Origin: Thermoanaerobaculia bacterium
GTDB taxonomy: Bacteria > Acidobacteriota > Thermoanaerobaculia > Multivoradales > J023
NCBI GenBank assembly: GCA_030431255.1
Contig: JAUIJL010000033.1
Span: 1-64,000 of the forward strand
DNA length: 64,000 nucleotides
Reading direction: 5' to 3'
Shown here: positions 7,990-15,809 of the stretch, piece after piece
How positions within the stretch are numbered: position 1 is the first letter of the stretch
Layout of the letters: each line of letters opens with the position of its first letter
Position numbers and translations under genes: made by a program
Notes under the pieces: generated by a model
Databases searched by the model: none
Seen by the model: only the letters and a program-made list of their open reading frames with translations
What the model was told of the DNA's origin: nothing

Positions 7990-10905
7990 TCAACGGAAGG
8001 AGAGGCGAACTCCGAATTGGACCTGCCGTTGGTCGGTGACCAACACGCTGGCAATGCCGAACTCGTCGCTGGACGGATCCCGTTGATTGATGGCGCCGAA
8101 GCCGTCGCCGACCTCGAAGCCGTGCTCGTTGAACACGTTGAAGACCTCGCCGAAGACGTCGAGGGTCCAATCGCCGAAGTTGAAGCCCTTGGTCAGGCGC
8201 AAGTCGAGGCGCGTGATGTCCTCATTGCGCTCGCTGTTGCGCTCCACTACCTCACCGTTGACCACGGCCCGCGGATCCAAGCAGTTGAAGCCGAGACTCG
8301 AGAAACCGCAGTAGCGGAAATCGGCAGCGGCATCGTGAGCGGTGAACGGCTGACCCGAGCGGAACTCGAAGATACCGGAGAGCTTGATGCCCCAGGCGAG
8401 CTCCACCAGGCCGCTGGCGAGGAAGCGATGCTCCACGTCGCGGTCGGACAGACCCCAGTCATAGGAAGGGTTGCCCGGAATGCTGATGGTCACGCCGGTG
8501 GCGGAACGCTCGTTGGAATCGGTATCGCGATCCTCGGACCAGGTGTAGTGGGCCTGGAATTGGTAACGACCGTTGTAGCGCTTGTCGATCTTGAAGGTCA
8601 GCGCCTTATACTCGGACTCACCGATGGACTGACGCACGAAGATCTCGTTGAAGTCCGAATTCGGCCGGTTGGGCAACGCGATCGGGCGACCGAACTCATC
8701 GAAGATGTAGGTCCGGTTCAGCTCGTCGTTGGTTTGCAGCTTGTCGCCCTCGGCGTAGACCGCGTCGACACCGGCTTTCCAGCCGCCGCCCAGCTCACGC
8801 TCGTAACCGAAGTTGAAGCGCAAGGTCTCGGGATCCTCGAAGTTGGGATCCACGTAGGCCGGGGAGTTGGGAGAATTCGCGGGCGGATTCTCGTTGTCGA
8901 TCGGCTCGCCCAAGGGAACGTAACCGACGTCTCCCGGACCTACGATCACGCGACCGAAGTTCGGGAAGAGGCCGTTCTGCTGCACTTGGCTGGCGAAGAG
9001 CAAGGACGGGGTGCGGCCGTAGAAGATGCCGATGCCGCCGCGGAACACGTCGCGGCCCTCACCCGGGGAGTAGGCGAAACCGAAACGCGGCGCCCAATTG
9101 TCGTCGTCGTCCGGGATCTCACGACCCTCGGGGAAGAGATGCTCCAGATCTCCGGGGTTGTCGGTGGCGTTGTAGCGCAGACCGAAGTTCAAGGTCAGGG
9201 CGTCGGACGCCTGCCAGCTGTCTTGGGCGTAAACGCCGAGCAGAGACTGGGTCTCGTCGTAGTTCGGATAGGTGACGTCACCGAAGTAGATGCGGACACT
9301 GGACGCCTCGTTGGCCAAGAACGCCTCGGGCGAGGTGAAGTCGTAGCGACCGTCCAAGCTACCGGCGAAGAGCTGAGCCAAGTCGTCCTCTTGGTAGTCG
9401 ATGCCGAACTTCAGGTCGTGGGCACCGAAGAGGTAGGAGAAGCTGTCCTGGATCTGCATCTTGTCTTCTTCGACGAAGATCGGCAGGAAGTCGAATTTAC
9501 CGACCGAGTCGAAATCGCCGAATTGGAAGCGGATTTGCGCCTCAAGGGGCTCACCCACCCGCTGGGACAGACGATCGAGCTGATCGCTGGCGAACTGAAT
9601 CCGGAATTCGTTGACCGCAGCCTCACCGATGACCGCGACGAGGGAGCCCACCAGGGAGTCGGTGTCCTCGATTTTCTGAGACTCTTCGTCCTTGTAGGTG
9701 GAAGACAGCTCGTATTCGGTGAGGTTGGCTCGCAAGCTGGCGCTCACCGAGTCGGTGAATTGGTGATCGATCTTGCCGAAGAGGATCTGATTGTCCACGG
9801 AACGCAGGAAGAGGCCGATGGCGGAGCCGTCGGGATTGCGATCGTAGCCGTCGAGCAGCGACAAGAAACGACCATCGCTAGCGGCACGCTGCATGATCAG
9901 GTCGAAGATACCGGGGGTATCCAAGGTGCGCGTGATCGGCTCGTCACGGTTGGTCTGATCGTAGGAGAAGAAGAAGTGGGTGCGGTCCTTGGCGATCGGA
10001 CCGCCGAGGGACAGACCATAGTTCTCCCGCTCGAACTCGTCCACGGGGCGGGAGGTATCACGACCGCGGGCCTCGTCCAGGGGCGAGGAGGGGATGTCCT
10101 CCACCATGGAATCGTCGCGGAAGAAGTAGAAACCCGTGCCCTTGAGGTCGTTGGTGCCCGACTGAGTGATCACGTTGATGTAACCACCGGCGTTGGCACC
10201 GTACTCCGGAGCGAAGCCGTTGGTGATCACCTGGAATTCTTTGACCGAGTCCTGAGCGACGACCAAACCGTCGTTCTCAGTGGCCTCACCGCCACGGCCG
10301 TAGCCGAAGAAAGCGGATTTGGCGGAGGTGCCGTCGATGTTCAGGCCGCTGTAGATGCCACGCTGACCGGACATGGTGATGAAACCACGCTCGGAGTCGT
10401 TCTGCACGGTCGGGGCGAGGAACGCGAATTCCTTGAAGTCGCGACCGGCGATCGGCAGGGCCTGGATCTCCTCCTCGGAGATGTAGTCGGCGGCGGACGA
10501 CCGGCTGGTTTCGATCAGCGGCGCGTCGGAGGTCACGGTAATGACCTCGCTGACTTCCTCGATGCCGAGGGAGAAGTTGATGGTCAGCGATTGGGCCACC
10601 AGCAGCTGAACGCCTTCTTGGCGAGTGGTTTGGAAGCCTTCGAGAGAGGCCGTCACGGTGTAGTCACCGGAGGCCAGGGAGCGGGCCTTGTAGAAGCCAC
10701 GCTCGTCGGTGACCACGACACGGCTGGCGCCGGTGTCGACATTGGAGGTCTCAACGGTGACGCCGGGAAGCGCCGCACCGTCGGAATCGGTGACGGTACC
10801 TTGGATCGAACCCAGCACCTGCTGGGCTTGGGCCGCGACCGGAACCAGCAAAACCAGCATGCTGATCAGTGCGACACGCGCAAATTGAACGCGGAATGAG
10901 CTCAT
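7990..10905 (-). CDS. TonB-dependent receptor, Oar-like, with carboxypeptidase-regulatory-like domain
   Basis: Protein of 971 residues. The ATG at 10905 is preceded by AAGGAGG. The signal peptide (about 1-27) ends AQAQQ. Residues about 30-115 form a CarboxypepD_reg-like beta-sandwich (GSIQGTVTDSDGAALPGVTV), then a plug domain (about 120-245: PIAGRDFKEF, GLNIDGTSAK, GYINVITQSGTNDLKG) and a 22-strand-type barrel with many Asp/Asn/Gly loops, ending in aromatic-basic VRLSFR as outer-membrane barrels do. Substrate unknown; in this group of bacteria such receptors are many and are thought to import peptides, glycans or chelates. A tandem 17-bp repeat lies in the 5' leader, and two hairpins follow the gene, so it is probably a single-gene transcript. 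Confidence 0.92.
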   Translation of the reverse strand: MSSFRVQFARVALISMLVLLVPVAAQAQQVLGSIQGTVTDSDGAALPGVTVETSNVDTGASRVVVTDERGFYKARSLASGDYTVTASLEGFQTTRQEGVQLLVAQSLTINFSLGIEEVSEVITVTSDAPLIETSRSSAADYISEEEIQALPIAGRDFKEFAFLAPTVQNDSERGFITMSGQRGIYSGLNIDGTSAKSAFFGYGRGGEATENDGLVVAQDSVKEFQVITNGFAPEYGANAGGYINVITQSGTNDLKGTGFYFFRDDSMVEDIPSSPLDEARGRDTSRPVDEFERENYGLSLGGPIAKDRTHFFFSYDQTNRDEPITRTLDTPGIFDLIMQRAASDGRFLSLLDGYDRNPDGSAIGLFLRSVDNQILFGKIDHQFTDSVSASLRANLTEYELSSTYKDEESQKIEDTDSLVGSLVAVIGEAAVNEFRIQFASDQLDRLSQRVGEPLEAQIRFQFGDFDSVGKFDFLPIFVEEDKMQIQDSFSYLFGAHDLKFGIDYQEDDLAQLFAGSLDGRYDFTSPEAFLANEASSVRIYFGDVTYPNYDETQSLLGVYAQDSWQASDALTLNFGLRYNATDNPGDLEHLFPEGREIPDDDDNWAPRFGFAYSPGEGRDVFRGGIGIFYGRTPSLLFASQVQQNGLFPNFGRVIVGPGDVGYVPLGEPIDNENPPANSPNSPAYVDPNFEDPETLRFNFGYERELGGGWKAGVDAVYAEGDKLQTNDELNRTYIFDEFGRPIALPNRPNSDFNEIFVRQSIGESEYKALTFKIDKRYNGRYQFQAHYTWSEDRDTDSNERSATGVTISIPGNPSYDWGLSDRDVEHRFLASGLVELAWGIKLSGIFEFRSGQPFTAHDAAADFRYCGFSSLGFNCLDPRAVVNGEVVERNSERNEDITRLDLRLTKGFNFGDWTLDVFGEVFNVFNEHGFEVGDGFGAINQRDPSSDEFGIASVLVTDQRQVQFGVRLSFR

Positions 10906-11597
10906 TCTTCGTTCCTCCTTGTTGTTGCCTGAGAAAAACAGTTGCCTGAGATAAAAAACCAGAGTCGGCCCGCCTGAGATGAGAGCCGGCTCAAGACCAA
11001 AAAACTGCGATGCCGTCGAAGCATCATGAATGGGGATCCGTCACCTGGAATCGGTTTTGAACAGTCGAAGCGCTCGGGGCGGATCTTTGGATCAACTGGA
11101 CGGTCATTCTGAAATCTTGAATTAGGGGTGCTCGCATTCGGGAAGAAGGAGCATGAGGACCCTCTATTAAGAGTTGATGAGGACGAGATGTGGGTTCTCT
11201 GGAGCAATATCACTCGCGCGCGGATCTGGGCCTGTCTCGATCGACGTCGAGACCAGGCTTGGTCGAATCGTCAGCGACAATGGAAGGGCTTTCAACTCGA
11301 CGGGCCGGTGCCGGATGGTCGATCTTGTGGCGACTTGCGCGCAAAAAGCTAAAGTAATGGTTGAGCAAGTAACAGTCTCTGTTGTGTCTTTACATTAGAC
11401 TACCACTATGCCTTGGGCATTTGGCACGTTTTTGAAGCAATTCAGCCCACAAAAAGGCAATCCAATTTTTAGAAGCAAAACCAGTTTTTTGAATGTTCAA
11501 CACTATAAAGATCTACGGGAATCGGCGGAGAAAGGGAGCTCAATTCTCATCGCATGTGCCTCGGATTTTCGTCGCCGAAAAGACGCGACATAGGGGC
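10906..11597. other. 692-bp intergenic region, AT-richer right half
   Basis: No convincing gene. The part next to 10905 is the leader of the TonB receptor gene (minus strand), with AAGGAGG and direct repeats. The stretch around 11340-11520 is clearly richer in A and T than its surroundings, with several A and T runs and a TTGAA-TG-TTCAA palindrome at about 11490-11501. It may hold promoters or be decayed sequence. Short open frames here lack ribosome sites and recognisable residues. Confidence 0.5.
10924..10957 (-). repeat. Tandem 17-bp repeat in the TonB receptor leader
   Basis: Two adjacent 17-bp units (10924-10940 and 10941-10957) share the first 11 bases GTTGCCTGAGA and an A-rich tail. 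A third GCCTGAGA occurs at 10972-10979. They lie about 20-75 nt before the start codon at 10905, within the probable mRNA leader. Confidence 0.75.
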
Positions 11598-12692
11598 TCA
11601 GTCGCCCTCCCAATCCCAAAAGAAGTCTTTGTTGGTCAGCTCCGCCTCGGTCTCTTCGGCACTGCCCAGGGGAACCGATCCAGGGGTTTGACCGAGCTCG
11701 GCTCTGACCCCTCGCCGGATCAGCTCCAACTGCTCTTCGAGATCGGCGGTTTCCGTTTGCCAATAGTCCTCGGTGCCGAAGTGGGGCCAACCCATCTGGA
11801 AGGCGGGGTCCTGCCGGCGACGGGCCAGCCAACCGCAATAACGGATAAGGCGCAGGCCCCGGAGCACTTCGACCCACCCCAATGAGGCCCGGTCGAAGAG
11901 CCGGAATCGCTCGTAACCTTCGAGAAACGACGAACGTAGCTGGGCGGTCTCGGAATCGCGCCCGGGCAGGGCAAGCCAGAGATCCTGCACCGCCGGTCCG
12001 CTGCAAGCATCGTCGAAATCCAAGACCCGCAGCTCCTGATCACGAAAGAGGATATTGCCGAGGTGAAGATCGCCGTGGATGCGCTGATAGTCGGCACCGG
12101 CGAAGGTGCGGTCCGCCACATCCGCGATCTCTTCGGCGGCGCGCAAATAACGCCGCTCGAAAGCCCCTGGGATCAGCTTATGCTCTTCTAGAAAGACAGC
12201 TTGGCGCCGAGCGTAACGATCGGCATCGAGCCGGGGTCTCGACTCGAAGCTGCTTCCCGCACCGACCCCGTGCATGCGTCCGACGAACATGCCCAACCTA
12301 TGGGCGGTTTCGGCCTGGAGCTCGTCGATAGCTCGGCCGGCCCGACGATCCCACAGACTGAAAAAGATGCCGTCGATGGAATCGATGGAGCGACCGTCCG
12401 CAAAGCGCCGTACGCCACAAACGGGTATTTCCGCGGCGACCAATTGGTCGAGAAATTGGTGTTCTTCGAGAATTTGGGCTTCAGACCAGCGCCCGGGGCG
12501 ATAGAATTTAGCCACGATTCGCGATCGATCCGAAAGCTCGACCTCATAGACGCGATTCTCGAACGAGTTCAGGGGGTAGCAAACGGGATGGGTCTCGAGA
12601 CCGGAACGCTCCACGGCCTCCAACACCTTTTCCGGGGTGAGCTCGAGGAATAGGTCGGTGACATCGCCGCCGTGCGGCATTTCGTCGTCCAT
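11598..12692 (-). CDS. srkA: SrkA/RdoA-like stress response serine/threonine kinase
   Basis: About 364 residues from the ATG at 12692; a GTG at 12701 is an alternative, and neither has a strong ribosome site. The fold is the APH/choline-kinase type: N-lobe (LNSFENRVYEVELSDRSRIV with the ATP Lys in VAKFYRP), catalytic loop HGDLHLGNILF and metal-binding DFDDACSGP, then a C-terminal helical part typical of YihE/SrkA (LRGLRLIRYCGWLARR, W-P-H-F). E. coli SrkA counteracts programmed death under envelope and oxidative stress. The gene stands alone, divergent from the GNAT gene with about 100 nt between. Confidence 0.87.
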   Translation of the reverse strand: MDDEMPHGGDVTDLFLELTPEKVLEAVERSGLETHPVCYPLNSFENRVYEVELSDRSRIVAKFYRPGRWSEAQILEEHQFLDQLVAAEIPVCGVRRFADGRSIDSIDGIFFSLWDRRAGRAIDELQAETAHRLGMFVGRMHGVGAGSSFESRPRLDADRYARRQAVFLEEHKLIPGAFERRYLRAAEEIADVADRTFAGADYQRIHGDLHLGNILFRDQELRVLDFDDACSGPAVQDLWLALPGRDSETAQLRSSFLEGYERFRLFDRASLGWVEVLRGLRLIRYCGWLARRRQDPAFQMGWPHFGTEDYWQTETADLEEQLELIRRGVRAELGQTPGSVPLGSAEETEAELTNKDFFWDWEGD

Positions 12693-12720
12693 ATGCGGCA
12701 CTCTAACAGCGGGATCTCGA

Positions 12721-12750
12721 CCTTGGAAGACCCTCGAAGACCTTGAAAGA
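12721..12750 (+). repeat. Three tandem 10-bp units upstream of the GNAT gene
   Basis: Three imperfect direct units, CCTTGGAAGA, CCCTCGAAGA and CCTTGAAAGA, lie head to tail between the divergent srkA-like and GNAT genes, 45 nt before the GNAT start and 29 nt before the kinase start. A degenerate fourth unit (CCAAAG) follows. Confidence 0.7.
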
Positions 12751-12794
12751 CCAAAGCCGGAGACCTTCCGCTCATCGACTGGAGAATTTTACCC

Positions 12795-13310
12795 ATGGTC
12801 GCCTCCGCAGACTCTGAGACCCGAACCACCCCACTGACCATCCGCTCCGCCGGTGAGCAAGATGTGGCCACCATCATGGGGTTCATCCGCGGCCTGGCGG
12901 ACTACGAGAAGCTCTCCCACGAGGTGGTGGCGGACGAGGAGCTGCTGCGTCGAAATCTGTTTGGACCGACCCCGTACGCGGAAGTGATCTTCGCCTGCGA
13001 AGGAGATACCGAGGTCGGCTTCGCGCTCTTCTTCCACAATTTCTCCACCTTTCTCGGCCGACCCGGCATTTATCTGGAAGACCTCTTTGTGGACCCCACC
13101 CACCGCGGCAAGGGTTACGGCAAAGCCCTGCTCACCCATCTGGCGGGATTGGCGGTGGAAAGGGGCTGCGGCCGGCTCGACTGGGCGGTGCTGGATTGGA
13201 ACGCTCCCGCGATCGACTTCTACAAATCCCTCGGTGCCGTGCAGATGGAAGATTGGTTGACGTTTCGGCTGACCGGCGACGCCCTGCTCGACATGGCGAA
13301 ACGAGGTTGA
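12795..13310 (+). CDS. GNAT family N-acetyltransferase
   Basis: Protein of 171 residues beginning at ATG 12795, with GGAG about 10 nt upstream. The GNAT core is complete: motif A LFVDPTHRGKGYGKALLTHL (acetyl-CoA pyrophosphate loop R-G-K-G-Y-G) near residues 95-115 and motif B WAVLDWNAPAIDFYKSLGA near 128-146. The overall pattern (IRGLADYEKL near the N-terminus, YLEDLFVDP) resembles spermidine/spermine or diamine acetyltransferases of the SAT1 type, but the substrate cannot be fixed from sequence. Only 13 nt separate it from the STAND-like gene, so they are probably cotranscribed. Confidence 0.88.
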   Translation: MVASADSETRTTPLTIRSAGEQDVATIMGFIRGLADYEKLSHEVVADEELLRRNLFGPTPYAEVIFACEGDTEVGFALFFHNFSTFLGRPGIYLEDLFVDPTHRGKGYGKALLTHLAGLAVERGCGRLDWAVLDWNAPAIDFYKSLGAVQMEDWLTFRLTGDALLDMAKRG

Positions 13311-13323
13311 GGCACTGCCCAGC

Positions 13324-15804
13324 GTGAGCCACCATAGATCCGATTCACCGAGCCGGCGGCATCCCGGCTACCCCACAGCTTTCCGGGGTCGCGTCTTCCT
13401 CGGTCGACAGGCCCGAGCACCGATGGCCGGGGAGCAGGACTGGATCGCTTATCCATTGGCGCTCCAACGGGCGCTGAGCACCCTCGGCATTTCTTCTTCC
13501 GCGGAATCCGACATCCCTGGAGACGCCGAGCCGGCTCTGGGTGTTCTGCTCCACGGCCCGGCCCGCAGCGGAAAGACCACCCTCGCCGGTCAAATCCTTC
13601 AGCGAAACCCCGAGGTCCGTTCCACGGTCTTGACCGGTCCGCTCGCACCGCTGGCCTTGTTGGAGCAGCTGGCCGGAGCTTTGAGCATTGCCGAGCTCGA
13701 GCCGCGTCTGCGGAGCTATCGGCAGGCACCGCTTTCCTCCGAGGAGCTGGAAGAGCTGCTCGTTCAATGGTTGGACGACCACACCTCGGAGGCTCGCCCC
13801 TTGGTGCTGGTGGCCGACGGATTCAATACCTGGTTGCGCGCCAACGACTCAGCCCCAAAACGGTTGAGGGCCCGCTGTGCGGATTCAGGAACCCTTCTAT
13901 TCCGGGTGTTGCGACGGACCCGCGGGTGCGCTCGGGTGATCGTCACCAGCCGAGACCTATTTACCTTGCCGGACCACGGCCGGGACCTGACGGACCTGCT
14001 CGTGCTGATCGAGCTCGGACCTCCCGACCCGGACGTGCTCGACCGATTGGTGGCCACGCCGTTCAAGGATTCGAGCTCGCCGGACCCGGCCGATACCGCG
14101 GATCCCAGCAGGGCGGATCGGCGGACGGCGGACGACCCACTGCGGGCACGCATCCGCCGGGCGTCCTTAGGGCATCTGGGCCTGGCCGACTTGCTCACCC
14201 GATCCGCGATCGCCGTGCCCCAAGCCCTGGGGTCGGCCTTGGGTACCATCGAAGCGTATCTCGACAGCCGAGGCGAGGTGCCCAAGGACGAGCTTCCCGA
14301 GATCACCGCGTTCTTCGAGAGCCTGACCTACGAGCGGCTGCTCCAAGGCTTGGACATTTCCGAGCGCGACCTGTTGCGGCTCTCCACCTCTTTCGAGGCC
14401 CCCGCGCCCCTTTCGATCGTCAAGGAATTTGCCCGGCGGTTCAGCCTGCTGGAGTCGGACGAGCACACCGAAAGCCATTTGGTCCAAAGCCGATTGGCGA
14501 CCCTCGGATGGTGGGACTTCCTGGAACCGGATCCCAACGACCGAGCAAAGGTCGGGCAGGCCGACGCCGACTCAGCCTCCGCGCTCCATTTGGTGCTCAA
14601 CCCGGTGGCTCGGCCTAGGGCCGGATCCCTGGACGACGAAGAGCGCCCGGCGGTGGCCATGCACCTGATCCAGCTCTATGTCGATGCCTGGTTGCCGGAG
14701 CCGACCACGATCGTAGATCCCATTCGCTGCCTGCAGCTCAGCCGGCTAGCGGTCGCTTGCGGCGATCCGGAGATCCTCAACCGGGTGGCACCGGCGGCGC
14801 TTCAGGAGCTGCACCACCAACTCGAAGACGAGGCGGCCCTTCACCTCGGCTCCAAAGCGCTCCAGCTTTTGGAGAGCTCCCGTTTCGAGGTCGGCTCGGA
14901 GCTGCTGACCACTTTGGCCCGTCTCTATTTGCAGGTGGGCGAGCCCCAACAAGCCGCAGGTCTGTTAGCGCGCGCTGAGCCACTGGAAGACCGCGATCCG
15001 CTGCAGCAGGCCCGCTTCGCCGGCCTATTTGCCGCCGCTCTGGGGTCGACCGGAGATCTGCCACGGGCCGCCGAGCACGCCCAATCTTCGATCACAGGGT
15101 TGGAATCCGCCGGCAGACCTTGGGAGCTGGCGGCGGCTTTGGGATGGCTTTCCAACCTCCAAACCGCACAGGGACAGTCGGAGGCGGCACTGAAATCCCG
15201 CCGGGCGGAGCTGGAAATCCTGATCGAGCTCGGCGAGCATCGGCGGGCGATCACCGCCCTGGGCCACCTGGCCAATCTTCAGGTGAGCTGTGAGCAGACG
15301 GAGCGAGCCGTCGAGGCCCACGAATCGGCCCTGGAGCTTGCCCGGAAGCTCGAAAACGACGACTTGGTGGCGTCCATCCAAGGTGAGCTGGCTCGCGTTC
15401 TCACGGAATGGGCAAGCCCCGACCAGACCGGCTCGGGAAAAGCCGGCCTGGACCGCGCCGCGGACCTCCACCAGGAGCGGCTGGAGTATTTCTCGAGCGT
15501 TGGAGACCAGGCCGGGCGGGCTCACGCCCTGTGGAGCAAGGCCCGGATCGAGCTTCAGCATTCACGTATCGACGCCGCCATGGCCTTGCTGGTGGAGGCC
15601 TACCACCTCAACCTCGAGCTGGATCGTCCAGACGGCATCGGTCTCGTGGGTCTGGACTACGGCCAAGTGCTGTGGGCCGCCGGCATGATGGGTGAAGCCC
15701 GCCTCATTCTCGAACGGGCCGTCCAAGCCTTTAGACGCCTGGGCGACGCTCGTCTCCTAGCCCAAGCCGAAGGCATCCTGGAAGAGCTGACCAGCGCGTC
15801 TTGA
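13324..15804 (+). CDS. STAND-like P-loop ATPase with C-terminal TPRs
   Basis: Protein of up to 826 residues. The GTG at 13324 is only 13 nt after the GNAT stop; an ATG at 13423 (residue 34) is an alternative. A P-loop NTPase domain shows Walker A GPARSGKTT (about 78-86), Walker B LVLVADGF (about 160-167) and a sensor-like VIVTSRD (about 205-211), as in NB-ARC/STAND proteins. A helical region follows (about 270-450, with a winged-helix-like ISERDLLRLSTSF), and from about 470 to the end are TPR units (LLTTLARLYLQVGEPQQAAG, ALGHLANLQVSCEQTERAVE). STAND proteins are signal-dependent switches used in transcription control, cell death and phage defence. No effector domain is visible, so the role is open. 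Confidence 0.78.
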   Translation: MSHHRSDSPSRRHPGYPTAFRGRVFLGRQARAPMAGEQDWIAYPLALQRALSTLGISSSAESDIPGDAEPALGVLLHGPARSGKTTLAGQILQRNPEVRSTVLTGPLAPLALLEQLAGALSIAELEPRLRSYRQAPLSSEELEELLVQWLDDHTSEARPLVLVADGFNTWLRANDSAPKRLRARCADSGTLLFRVLRRTRGCARVIVTSRDLFTLPDHGRDLTDLLVLIELGPPDPDVLDRLVATPFKDSSSPDPADTADPSRADRRTADDPLRARIRRASLGHLGLADLLTRSAIAVPQALGSALGTIEAYLDSRGEVPKDELPEITAFFESLTYERLLQGLDISERDLLRLSTSFEAPAPLSIVKEFARRFSLLESDEHTESHLVQSRLATLGWWDFLEPDPNDRAKVGQADADSASALHLVLNPVARPRAGSLDDEERPAVAMHLIQLYVDAWLPEPTTIVDPIRCLQLSRLAVACGDPEILNRVAPAALQELHHQLEDEAALHLGSKALQLLESSRFEVGSELLTTLARLYLQVGEPQQAAGLLARAEPLEDRDPLQQARFAGLFAAALGSTGDLPRAAEHAQSSITGLESAGRPWELAAALGWLSNLQTAQGQSEAALKSRRAELEILIELGEHRRAITALGHLANLQVSCEQTERAVEAHESALELARKLENDDLVASIQGELARVLTEWASPDQTGSGKAGLDRAADLHQERLEYFSSVGDQAGRAHALWSKARIELQHSRIDAAMALLVEAYHLNLELDRPDGIGLVGLDYGQVLWAAGMMGEARLILERAVQAFRRLGDARLLAQAEGILEELTSAS

Positions 15805-15809
15805 GCGGG

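Noticed and set aside
8017-10899. A 960-codon open frame on the plus strand opposite the TonB receptor gene
   Set aside because: It is in exact codon register with the real gene, so its stops would need TTA, CTA or TCA codons in the sense gene, which are rare at this base composition. The real gene has a ribosome site, signal peptide and domain order; the antisense product shows none.
10902-11213. A 103-codon open frame upstream of the TonB receptor
   Set aside because: Occupies the leader and ends at the receptor start; Ser/Arg-rich without family character or ribosome site.
11490-11515. Promoter from TTGAAT and TATAAA
   Set aside because: The spacing is only about 9 bp, and no gene with support starts downstream.
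13324-15804. Confident call as an anti-phage STAND (Avs-like) protein
   Set aside because: No effector domain, no defence neighbours and housekeeping surroundings; kept as an open possibility only.
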